Shown piece after piece: positions 10,113-20,293 of a stretch of DNA of 64,000 nucleotides. The stretch is from NCBI GenBank assembly GCA_037952775.1, contig JBANAY010000004.1, forward strand, positions 5,828,001 to 5,892,000. The letters are read 5' to 3'. The stretch's first letter is position 1, and every line of letters begins with the position of its first letter. The notes under the pieces were generated by a model, which made no database searches, was not told where the DNA came from, and saw only the letters and a program-made list of their open reading frames with translations. Source of the stretch: Clonostachys chloroleuca. Its lineage: Eukaryota > Ascomycota > Sordariomycetes > Hypocreales > Bionectriaceae. The position numbers and the translations under genes were made by a program.

Positions 10113-11424
10113 TTACAGTTCATCTTTTGGCTCAGTCTTGGCCTCGTCAGTCTTGGCCGGCTTCTCAAGACCCTTCTTGATAATGCTGGTCAGGATCTCG
10201 TAGGCTACTTGCGCTCCAGCCAAAGCTGTCTCCTCGCCCCTCCCATCATAGCTAGGCGAGACTTCAACGATATCGGCACCAACGACATTAAGACCCTCGA
10301 TTCCCCGCAGAATACGGATGAATTCACGGGTCGTCCAGCCACCAGGCTCAGGGGTACCAGTACCAGGGGCCTTGAACAGTATCCGTTAGCACGCCAAATA
10401 GTCAAACAAACACCGAGAATCGTAGACTTACAAAAGCGGGATCCAAGACATCAATATCCACACTGAGGTAAACGGGATCCTCAGTACCAATAGTCTTCAT
10501 GATGCGGGCGGCAACGGCACTGGGCCCAATCTCGTCAATCTCATCGGCGGCAATGCGCACCCAGTTCTGGGCGTCATCATCGAGGTAGTCCGGGTTGGGG
10601 TACTCGCTGCCGGACAGCCTCGTGCGGAGACCGGCGTGCAGGGAGGGCTGGGACGAGGAGTTGGCGATGAGACCCTCCTGGCCGGCGAGCCAGAACATGC
10701 TGCCGTGGTTGAAGTGCGTCTGCTTGCTGGACCAGGCGGAGGGGTACTTGGCCGGGTGCCAGGTGTCGAGGTGGGCGTCGAAGTGGACGACGCGGAGGGG
10801 CGCGCCGTACGACTCCTTGAGGGCGCGGAGGGCGGCGAGGGCGAGGCTGTGGTCGCCGCCGAGGGTGATGAGCTTGGGCTTGTTGAGGACGGGGGAGACG
10901 GGGGGTCGCTGGCCCAGCTCGGTGAAGGCGACGGTCATCTGCTCTAGGGCGAGGGCGTTGTCCATGGGGACGACGGGGATGTCGCCGCAGTCGATAATCT
11001 TGGCCCACGAGGCGTAGGGGTTGATGTTGGCGCGGGCGTTGAAGCCGCGGAAGCTGGTTTGGCGGGCGGAGGCGGCGCGGATGGCGCGAGGGCCAAAACG
11101 GGCGCCGGGGCGGTAGGATACAGCTGTGTCGAAGGGAGCGCCGAGGATGGCGATATCATAGACCTCGCTGGGGGTGGTGAGGCATCGCACGTGAGGGAGA
11201 TGTGCAAATGTTGAAATGCCGGAGAACGACCACTGTAGGGATTAGTTCACGTTCACGGCTCTCCCATGTCTTTCGAATTTTTTTTTTTTCCTTACGTCTG
11301 TTCCCCATTTCTTCTCGAGCTCATCGATTTCTTCCTGGCTCCATTCCCTCACCTCGCCATGACCGCCGCACGCGTAGGCTCCAAAGGGGAGCAGCAGGGT
11401 CGAGAGGATCAGGCCCGCCTTCAT
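10113..11424 (-). CDS. Ureohydrolase (agmatinase/guanidinobutyrase type) with signal peptide and KDEL
   Basis: Three exons, 11424-11296, 11232-10432 and 10370-10113; 395 residues. The introns are canonical: GTAAGG to CTACAG, and GTAAGT with GCTAAC and TTCAAG. The arginase/agmatinase fold is clear: [16 protein letters not shown] and [19 protein letters not shown] carry the Mn-binding His and Asp residues. It should release urea from a guanidino compound such as agmatine or 4-guanidinobutyrate. Residues 1-18 are a secretion signal ([18 protein letters not shown]), and the last four residues are KDEL before TAA. The protein is therefore predicted to be retained in the endoplasmic reticulum rather than to be cytosolic. 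A convergent ARCA-like regulator suggests control by arginine-derived compounds. The substrate is not fixed by sequence alone. Confidence 0.92.
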
Positions 11425-12453
11425 GATTGGGTAGAGCTGTTGGCTGTAACTGCGAGTCTTCACGTTCTGGCCTCCAAAGCAGAAATCTTCTGTCGAATTG
11501 AGGATCAGACGGTGAGGGGTCGACAACGATGAAGGTAACGATAGATGATGAGTGAGGTTTTAATAGTGAGCTCACGGAGTCACTAGCCAGCCGCTTTACT
11601 CATGACCTTCCCCACCGCCCGCACCAGCAAGCCCGCCATTGCCTGTCAAGTTGTGTCAATTGGCTAACTGGGCAGCGATAAGGACAAGATAGATGGGGCG
11701 TTTGCTAATAGGGAATGTGCATGCGATTCCGTGAGTGAGGGGATGGGGACAAAGGCGTGTTTGACAAAGCTTTGTGGGGTTTTGTTCGGAGTCTCTTGCC
11801 GCTCTGCTTCTTGTGGGGAAATCGTGGGCGAGATGGGCTAAGACGGCAGATGGTCTCGGCCTAGGAGAAACGGCTGCTCGGTGACCCCGGCCCGGTACCG
11901 GCTCGGAGTCTCCTGCCTAACTGCTTTTTTCTTATGACACGCTGAAGCATCAGGTGATTGCTAGATGGCGTATATCTGGAGAACGTATTACTACAGAGGG
12001 TGCAGCAATCGCTTGGCTGGGTACCTATGAAGGCTTCTGACAGCATTAGTACGCTAGACGAGAGTAAAGGAATAGATAATTAGCACGAAGCGCTTCAGAT
12101 TAGCCTAAGACCAGTAAGAGAAATGAATTCGAGAGACGAGTCCGCTATACCGACCGCAATTGACTGTGCTGTGATGAAACGATGAAGTCATCGAGCCGGA
12201 TTACACGATAGAGAACCCCGAAACTGGCTGTTGAATGCCGGTGTGTATGATAGCAATCGGACGGCTATTGTCTAATTCAAGTCAGATGTCAAACACGCCC
12301 TCACCTAGCACGAACAAGAAGACTTGTTCATAGCATTAAGACAGTGACAAGTTATTTCCTCGATATAATTCTTCTGTATAACCTAAGATATTCTTTTTCA
12401 TTTATTGCATTTGGCACTGGATTTCTCCTATGAAATATCTTATCTAGGTACTC
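11425..12453. other. Intergenic, no gene seen
   Basis: Upstream region of the ureohydrolase and 3' flank of the amino-acid transporter, both on minus. Only short frames without family resemblance. No RNA gene was recognised. Confidence 0.5.
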
Positions 12454-14098
12454 TCAGGTCGAGTTTGAGTTGTCAGCACAACTCCAAGCCGCTGATCCCC
12501 CAGAGATCTTGTAACTGTCGATGATCTCTACAATTGATCCGTATGTTCCGGCTATGGTAAGAAAGACGCCTAGAATGATGACGAATGCAGCCCAAGACGC
12601 CATCAGGGTCCATTTTAGAGTCCCTCGCTCTTCACTATTCCAGTTATCGTAGAACCACATGCAGGCCATGGCCTGGAAAGCCAGAGTTGTGATGAATACG
12701 GCTCCGATAAGCGACACGAGGTTTCCGAAAATGGGAACTGCGCTTGCAACAATGTATGCAATCACAGCCGAACCGGAAGTGCAGCTGAGCCACACGATCC
12801 AGTGTGTCTTTGAATTCGATGTAAGATGCTTGGTTCCTCGGAGTAGACGGACGAAGATGTACTTGGCGGGTAACTGTTCCACACTGTTAGGAGTCTGTAT
12901 TTGGAAGGAGATGTAGGATACGGTCTACATACGTGGAGGAGTAGGATGGTGCTGGCGATCAACCCAGGCAGGGCAATCCCGTAGCAAATCTTCTTGAGAA
13001 GGCCACCGGCAGATCCTAGAGCAGGAGATGCCACATAGGAGCCACAGAAGTAATAGACAAGGCATCCAATGACAACATAGGTGATGGTGACCCCGCTCTG
13101 GCACACGAGGAGGGCCTTCGTGTAGTCGCGGGGATCCTTCATCTCTGAGATGACAGGAAAGAAAAGAGGCGCAGCTGCATATGCGAAGATGTAGGTCGAG
13201 AGGGCTGATACAGCCTTTATGAAGGTCGGGCGTTTAGCGACGGCGAAGTCCGATTTCCAGGGGCCGTCTTGTGGTGCTGCGGCCGGCCGATCTTGAACAC
13301 CGACGGCAATCGTAACGGTGAAAACTGTGGAACAGTCAGGTCGATTGTTACGTCAGTGTTAGAAACCAGAGTAGAGATGCGACATACTTGAGATCAGAAT
13401 TCCCGCAAGTCCAATCCAAGCAAGCCACTGTAGACGGCCGAGTGTTCGGATACTTGCACCCATGAAGGCGACGACTGCTGCGATCGCGACAAAGACTGCA
13501 GTACATGTTCCATGGGTCGAAACTGAGTTGAGACCGATCGAGATTCCAAGCATACCAGAGCCGGCAACGAGGATATAGCCTGGTTTTGGTCAGTGCAGGT
13601 TCTGCCAAATCCTTCAGCCATGGGGAATACACATACAGAGGCAAAAGCCAACAGCGAAGAACTCGCGACCAATCTTGCCAAACATCAAAAACCCTGCATC
13701 ATCGATTCCGTAGACTTCGGGATGCCGTAATTTGAAGTTACCGACGACATAGCATGACCACGTCGCGATGCCGCCGATGGCAATCAGAAGGAACATGCCG
13801 GGAATGATTCCAAAAGCATCAAAAGTGGCTGGGATAGAAAGAACGCCGAGGCCAATGCAGAGCTTCATCATTATGATGACGGTGCCGACCCATCCGACCT
13901 ACTCCTTGTTATTCTGCTGGACTGGCAAAGCGAGAGTACAGTTAGCATCTTCAAACCACTCACGCTTCTGTAGTTAGGGCCCTCGGCCGTGATGTCCCCG
14001 AAAACTGCATCTTCGGTCGCGGTCTGCCCGTTTGCGATGCTCTTGGCTAAGGGGTCTACTGGATCTTCGTGCAAGTGATCTCTCTTAGATTCTTCCAT
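12454..14098 (-). CDS. Amino-acid transporter, AAAP family (Mtr-like)
   Basis: Five exons: 14098-13964, 13898-13637, 13579-13388, 13324-12933 and 12873-12454; 466 residues. Every intron is GT-AG and phase-consistent (65, 57, 63, 63 and 59 nt between successive exons where present; donors GTGAGT or GTATGT). The protein has a hydrophilic N-terminal tail of about 45 residues. It then reads VGWVGTVIIMMKLCIGLGVL, the first membrane segment of aromatic and neutral amino-acid permeases. About ten further hydrophobic segments follow, including AAAPLFFPVISEMKDP, typical of the AAAP (Aa_trans) family. It should import neutral or aromatic amino acids across the plasma membrane with protons. Acceptor choice at the first intron was made by phase and family fit. 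Its neighbours also act on nitrogen compounds. Confidence 0.88.
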
Positions 14099-14263
14099 GA
14101 TTGGCAGATAAAGGTAGAAAAGAGGATGAGAAATTTCCTATTAAACTCTGGGTATGGGAAATTCGTTACTAGAGAGTTGATATCGACAGAAGCTGAAGCT
14201 GGAATGGAGGAGTGCGAGATAATTAGTCTTTACAGATCTGTGCCCCTGGGCTTGCTTCGCCTC

Positions 14264-14656
14264 TCAATCTGATATCACCCAGGGAGCTTGTTGTTGGAGA
14301 CGATGAAAGCCAGGCATCATGGGATTACTTTCCCAATACGTACTGTGAAAGAGACCGAAACCTAACTCGCCAGCCGTATCGAGGAATTCGTTATGGGTCC
14401 CTTCCCACAAATACGTTTCGAATGATCCACCCTTCGGTGGCTGGCCAAGTTCAAACCGGCCTATAAGTTGGTAACCATCCAAAGTACCATGTCTGATAGT
14501 GATCCTAGCCCGGATAGCGGTTTCTCGGCCTGCTGAAAATAACTCAATAGATATAGGTATGAATGCGTTTTCATCCCTCGGGGTTCGGGGCGGGATCTCC
14601 GGAGTTGGGTAAACGGTACTAATGAGCGAACAATTGCCAAGCATGACCTCCGTCAT
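14264..14656 (-). CDS. Small hypothetical protein
   Basis: Single-exon ORF of 130 residues; the start could be either of two ATGs, at 14656 or 14644. Composition is protein-like, for example PTPEIPPRTPRDENAFIPIS and YLWEGTHNEFLDTAGELGFG, without signal peptide or membrane segment. I do not recognise the family. It starts about 2.5 kb from the ALDH start and lies directly upstream of the amino-acid transporter, so it may overlap that gene's promoter. It could be a relic or a chance frame. Confidence 0.4.
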   Translation of the reverse strand: MTEVMLGNCSLISTVYPTPEIPPRTPRDENAFIPISIELFSAGRETAIRARITIRHGTLDGYQLIGRFELGQPPKGGSFETYLWEGTHNEFLDTAGELGFGLFHSTYWESNPMMPGFHRLQQQAPWVISD

Positions 14657-15556
14657 TGGAATACACTACAGTTGAAGACGATACCGAGCGCAATTACCGA
14701 CTTTCTTACAACAAAAGTGTTAGCAACAACACACTACGACATTAGAATATTCTAATAGATGCCCTTGTTCCCCAAATAGACAGATGAACAGTGCAACATT
14801 TCTCCAACCGCAATCTAGGCTCTCCCCGCTATCAAAACGGTGGGCTGACTTGTGGTGTAATCTGGGGTGCATGGTACGGGGTTCTGTGATGCGGAGGTGA
14901 ATCCTCGATCGAATGTCTAATGATTCTATGACACATACATTCCTCTTCTGGGCTTCTCCCTCATCGAATAGCTGTAAGGGATGTCTTCGGATGCAAGGGG
15001 GAAGATGGGAGGAAATTGGGGCATGGTCGTTCACCCGCACTTTCGCCCAACGCCCGTTTACCCCGGTCCCAAATGTGTCAGACAATGGTTGCGGACGGAG
15101 CTCATCAATCGCGTGAATGAAATTTGATTGGCTTAACTGCTAATAACCATATCATTTTTGGGGCAGTTTTGGCTGGGAGTGGAGAACGAAGATCCTCCCG
15201 CCATTCCGGCAAGGGATCACTTGCCCGGGGTTTCAATCAGGAAAGTTATGGCAGCCCTAACTCTAGCAGGAGACTCAACACGAGGTTCGAACTCAATGCT
15301 GTCTATGGAGCCATGGGAGATAACGTGAGTTGGTTACGGGTTTCCTTATCTCTACTACATGTAGTATTATTAGCAATATACATAATCCGGCAGTTGGGAA
15401 TTGGTAAGATTGCTAATGAACTTCTTATGTTAAAAGTGGTCAAGTCTGATTTGCTATGTGTACTAGAACCAGCATACTGCTACTAAAAGCCGAAGTTTCA
15501 CCCAGGTTTTTGCTAGAGAAGGGGCAAGTCGGAGATCAAAATCAGACCTGGGCTTG
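14657..15556. other. Intergenic, no supported gene
   Basis: Several frames of 60-120 codons occur on both strands, but none shows a family motif, a convincing start or exon partners. The right end is the 3' flank of the aldehyde dehydrogenase. Confidence 0.45.
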
Positions 15557-17139
15557 CTAATGGGGATTAGCCCCCTCAGATGGGAACAGGAAAATGGCGC
15601 GGTGCTGCAGGAAGAGCTCGATGCCGTATCGTCCAGCGTGGCTACCCCAGCCGCTACCCTTCCACCCTGCCAGTGGCCCGAGAGCTACACGAAGAAAAGG
15701 GGTTAGTGAAATGACGTCAAAGAATCTGATAGACAAATGGCACTTACCGTCAGCGTTCAATGTCGACTGATTAAGTTGAACTTGACCAAACTCTAGTTCA
15801 CTGGCAATACGAAGCCCGCGCTCGTAATTGGATGTAAAGATTGATGCAGACAGCCCGCCTTCTCGGCTGTTGGCTTCGCCGATGGCCTCTTCATCATTGT
15901 CTACGGCAACGACGAATAAGGTGGGTGCAAATGCCTCATTCTTCGAGATGAGAGACTCCGGGTCGATGTCAGTCAGGATGGTTGGCCCCACGGAAGCACC
16001 AACAAGCTTGTTGTCCCCATATATGAGCTTAGCTCCCCTTTTCACAGCGTCGTCAACGACCTGCTGGGCTTTATTCGCAAACGCCATGGTGATTGCTGAT
16101 CCAGATACTGGGTTGTTCCGGAATGCGTCAGCTAGTAGCGAACAAAACTTGTCTTTGATAGACGAGTGAACAATGACTCGCTCGGTGCCGAAGCAAACCT
16201 GGCCGTGTAGCATTTGCGCTCCCGTAGCACAGAGAGTTGCTGCTTTGGCCAAATTGGCGTCTTCAAGAACAATAGCAGGACTCTGATCGCCAAGCTCCAT
16301 GATGATCGGCTTCAGGTGCTTTGCTGCTGTCACGCCTATGGCTCTGCCCACCGGTGCACTACCAATGAACTCAACCTTGCGAAGGGCAGGGTGAGCAATG
16401 ACCGCTTCCGTAACTTGAGCTGCTGCTGCTCTATCCGACATGATGAAATTGACTGAGCCAGCAGGAAATCCTGCTTCGAGAAAAGTTTCAACAAGGAAGG
16501 AGTGTGTCCATGGGCAAAGCTCCGAGGCCTTGAAGACAACGGTGCAGCCAGCAGCCAGTGCACTGGCTATTCCCCGAGCACCTAGAATAAGTGCACCATT
16601 CCATCTGTCGCAGGTTAGCATTTGCAGGTGAGGGCAGTGGATCCGTATCTTTATGATGCTTACGGGACGATCATGAGCACCGGGCCGACCGGTTCCTTCT
16701 GGACAAGCAGAGGCACTCCACTCGTGGATGGCGGCAGATTCCCTGTGAGGGCAGCCCGGGCAGCATGGGCAGCCTCACGCACTGCTCGGACGGTAGCCAC
16801 GACATTGAAACGTGCCCACGGCTCCTCGCAACTGGTTTCGGTAATCTGGCGATGCATGGCCTCATCACTACGCTTCTCAAAGATATCCGCAGCACGGAGC
16901 AGAAGCTGGCGCCTCTCATCGACCAAAGTCTTCTTGTACACCTTGAATGTAGCATCTGAAGACTCTACCGCTTTGACTGCCATCTCAACTGTGGACGTCT
17001 GACCATAGTGAAGAGCTTCCTGGGTCCGAGCGGAAACAACTGGAAAGCTAGCGTGCGATGGTTGGATGACATGTTTGCCATTAATCATGCAAGGAACCAC
17101 CAAGTGGCCTGCATCATCTTGGAGTGCTGGAGTTGTCAT
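15557..17139 (-). CDS. Aldehyde dehydrogenase (NAD(P)-dependent; vanillin/salicylaldehyde DH-like)
   Basis: Three exons, 17139-16664, 16604-15748 and 15684-15557; 486 residues, usual for the family. Introns are 59 and 63 nt, GTAAGC/GTAAGT to CAG/TAG. Visible ALDH residues: the catalytic Asn in VPWNGALILGAR, Lys in VFKASELCP, the general-base Glu in IIMELGDQSP and the nucleophilic Cys in LHGQVCFGTE. The usual ELGGKSP is ELGDQSP; the Glu is kept. It oxidises an aldehyde to the acid, probably in the cytosol. The closest family impression is vanillin or salicylaldehyde dehydrogenase. An in-frame ATG at 17208 exists, but a TATA-like CTATAAAG at about 17230 is only 20 bases from it, so 17139 is preferred. 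The enzyme has no obvious partner gene. Confidence 0.9.
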
Positions 17140-17545
17140 TATATGTAATGCTGAGAAGAGACTGTAAAATTGGTGCTTTGGTACGAATATCTCACTGTGC
17201 TCTTCCATTATTCCAGACTGAAGCTCTTCTTTATAGAGGCCGTTCTACCACGCCCGGCTCACCATTGTTCTATCCTTCGCGGAAACTCTTAAGTCCTAAT
17301 ACCCGTCTCTAATCCAATCACGGTCTCAGAGAGAATTACCCGTTCTACAGCAATATTTCACTTGCACGGACTTAAGAGCCGCGAGAACGGACTAACTCCA
17401 CAGCGTTCTACCCCTTGTATATACGCGGTGTGGGGATTGTTCTTACTTACCATACATATTTCTTTGCATGACGATGGTCAGCTGGCACTCATTAAAGCCT
17501 CAGTAATATCAGAGTTGACAAGAATGAAGATAAAGGGCACGCTGT
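17140..17545. other. ALDH promoter region
   Basis: Upstream of the aldehyde dehydrogenase, with a minus-strand CTATAAAG box at about 17228-17236. Nothing else was recognised before the permease relic begins. Confidence 0.45.
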
Positions 17546-17549
17546 CTAC

Positions 17550-18283
17550 GGCTATCGCGTCATGGAGGCTCCTGTTCTTCGTTTTGGGAGGTACAAGCCC
17601 CTTATTTTCCATCTCCATGCTGTTCTTCTTGCCAAATTAGCTAGAATCAATGGAAAAAGAAGGCTGAGTTGTGGTATAACGCAAGAAGGAGGATAAAACT
17701 GGTGTCACAGGCACGGTACACAAAATGTGACATGTGTTGAGATATTAATCCTTAATCATAGTGGTTGATCTTCCCCAAAGGAATCTAAGTGGTACCAACT
17801 ACCAAGTCATCGAAGGTCTTCATGATTCGAAGTCATGGTTCAGTGTGTTCTTCTACTGTATGAGTGTGACCAATGGTGGTCTAGATACGTTTTCAGCGCA
17901 AATAGTGCTCCTTGGTATGCTAACTGGTGTCGTCCAGGCTGTCTGGTCCATCCTCGCTTCCAATATCAAAACATCTCGGGGCATACTAAAACAGTGGTAA
18001 CCGCGATGGTATTTTTGGCTATTGTGTGGCCAAAATTGTAGCATCGCGCAGGCTTTCAGGCCTTCTGAAGCACCTCTTTATGAGATAGAATGGATACAAC
18101 GCGGTTCTTGGTGTGGGAAGTGCTGCTGTCGGACTGATGGGAATGTACTATGTTGGGGTCGAGCGGGAGAACAGGAAGATGGATCGGCTAAACGGAATCA
18201 TCGCACATACGATTGATATCGAATATCATAGTCTCGATGATTTGACTGACAAGGAAAAGAAGGACTGTCGTTATGTTTGCTAG
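17550..18283 (+). pseudogene. Decayed Dal5-type MFS permease
   Basis: Fragments of an anion:cation symporter / allantoate permease appear in order but in different frames. SWRLLFFVLGGTSPLFSISM with FFLPN lies at about 17560-17638. YQVIEGLHDSKSWFSVFFYC and VLLGMLTGVVQAVW lie at about 17798-17960. IAQAFRPSEAPLYE, the family hallmark before the penultimate membrane segments, lies at about 18043-18085. GVGSAAVGLMGMYYVGVERE ends at a normal-looking C terminus (DKEKKDC..) with a stop at 18281-18283. The N-terminal membrane segments and the substrate loop are missing, and stops and frameshifts separate the pieces. It sits beside an M20 amidohydrolase, so the two may once have been an uptake-and-cleavage pair. 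Confidence 0.8.
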
Positions 18284-18587
18284 GTTGGCTGCCTGGAACA
18301 CCATTACAGAGGCGCCATCCAGTACAACTGATGTCGCAGTAATGGAACGAGACCAGGGATCATCATTCTCATATGATCTTACCCAGAAACTATATCATTG
18401 CAAAAATGATGCATCGTTCAGAGATATACCTTAAGACGAGGTCATTGGTTTATTATATTATTTTGAGTCTATTTGTGAAATGTGTAATACACCAATCAAT
18501 ACACTGAATCCGACGCATTGCTATGATCTTAAATCAATAAATGCACATGAAATAACGCCAATAATCGATGGATTTGCCTTTTTCTGG

Positions 18588-20293
18588 CTAAAATTGCAAT
18601 TTGGCAATCATTTCCTCCCATTCCTTTTTCATATTCTCTGCGAAAGTTGCATTTTGTAGTACTTGGAGACCGGTCAAAGCTAGAGCCTTGGCAGTAACGA
18701 TCGCTTGATCGAAAGCGAAGTCCTGAGTTGAAAATGGGCATAAGCATCTGAACACATTTATTAAGCTTCACATGGAGTAGTATTAATGACGACTTACAGT
18801 GCCGGCGACCTTGGTAAATCCGCTGTTATGATTCGGCGCGCTGCCACCGATGGGGAATCCCACTTGGATGGATGGCAGGAACCACGAAACGTTGCCCTTT
18901 GTTTCAATATGTTAGCGAAATGAAGTAAAACTGTCCAGATCTAGCAGCGAGAATTCACCTGATCGGATGAGGCCGATGGGCTGCCTCCGGCCTCAACTTC
19001 TTCTTCCGGAGTTGAGATGCTGAATTTTGAGGTAGACTCGTCTTTTGATGGGTCAAAGTACTCGATCAGGTTGTCATAGTAGTTTTTGGCTAGTTGGAAG
19101 CTAGGATTCTGGTCCCAGTAGTCTTGGACTTTAGTGAGAAAAACAGTTGTGTTTGTACCACTAGCAGAGCCATTCACAATGGAGTTCAACTGCTCAATGA
19201 CGGCAGCCTGTCGAGCCCTTTTAAGATGAATAACTTATTAGTAATTGGAATGGCATAACCAGAGCTGTTGATGCTGAATTCTTACCGATTGGTACCACGA
19301 ACGCCCCATTCGCTTTCTACCCTGTCCGGGATAACATTTGTGACAAGGTTGTCTGTGTTTTTGATGACGTGGTGAATTCGATCGGTTGCCATCAGCTGCT
19401 GTCGGTATAGCCCCGTCATTTGATATGCAGCAACAAATCCATCCAAGGCATTTTGTCCCTGCCAAGGAGCCAGTGCAGCATGTGATGCCTCTGCGTGCAA
19501 AAAATCAGTCCTTAGATGTGGCCAGGGAGGAATATGAAGGGAGGGCGGACTTACTTCCAGTCCAGGTAATATTGGCTCTCCAGGAAGCAAGAGTTCTGCT
19601 CCATGCCCCGTATGCGTTGTTTCCGGGATGGGCCATCAAGCTACAGTCCAAGTTCTTGTAAGCACCGGCATCCAACATCTTGATTTTTCCTCCGATACTC
19701 TCCTCGGCGGGAGTTCCCAGAACACTGCATATTCCAGGCCGTATTAGGATCGCCACTAAGAAAAAAGCCTGGTAGAAATGGAGGATGCTCACACAACAGT
19801 TCCGCTGACCCCTTGATGCTCCAGAGCCTCTTTCACACCAATCGCGGCAGCGACACCAGACGTTGCAATGAGATTGTGCCCGCAAGCATGACCGATACCG
19901 GGTAGAGCATCATATTCGGCGTTGAAGGAAACTGAACGACCTTCCCCACTAGAGTAGGTGGCCTTAAACGCCGTACTCAAGTTAAACGCCGATCGGGTTA
20001 CTGTAAAACCCTGGTCTTCGAGGAAATTGGTCAAAATTTCATGAGCATGGACTTCTTCCATGGCTGTTTCTGGGTTCGCCCATATCTGTTTCCCCCTCAA
20101 GTTAAACAAGAATGCTTCCAAGCGTTGTATCGTGGTAAGTTACCTCTTGATTGACGGTTTTCAACTGAGCGTTGCGACTATCGATCGCTGAGAATACTTG
20201 CTGTGCTAGCCCATTGGTGTTGTTCTGGCAGGTAGCTATTCCTGCCATAGACAGTGCCACAAGGCTGATATGAAGGCTGGCCTTGATCGTCAT
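18588..20293 (-). CDS. Secretory M20 peptidase / amidohydrolase
   Basis: Seven exons: 20293-20144, 20085-19793, 19724-19555, 19490-19286, 19217-18959, 18896-18798 and 18722-18588; 436 residues. All six introns are 58-75 nt, GT-AG and in phase. Residues 1-22 form a signal peptide. The M20 amidohydrolase core follows: IWANPETAMEE, GHACGHNLIA (metal-binding Cys and His), VLGTPAEE (metal-bridging and catalytic Glu), LMAHPG and WTGKASHAALAPWQG. It should hydrolyse an amide or N-acyl/aminoacyl conjugate with two bound metals. The subgroup resembles AbgB or indole-acetyl-amino-acid hydrolases. The signal peptide suggests a secretory, extracellular or vacuolar site. The first intron acceptor was chosen to keep phase, removing an alternative four codons upstream. 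Confidence 0.92.

Noticed and set aside
10577..11017. Several long frames antisense or shifted to the ureohydrolase
   Set aside because: GC-rich third positions of a real gene keep the other frames open; the Mn-binding motifs and splice sites settle the true frame.
15124..15486. Plus-strand frame of 120 codons
   Set aside because: No family motif, weak start and no exon partners; it lies in the 3' flank of the ALDH.
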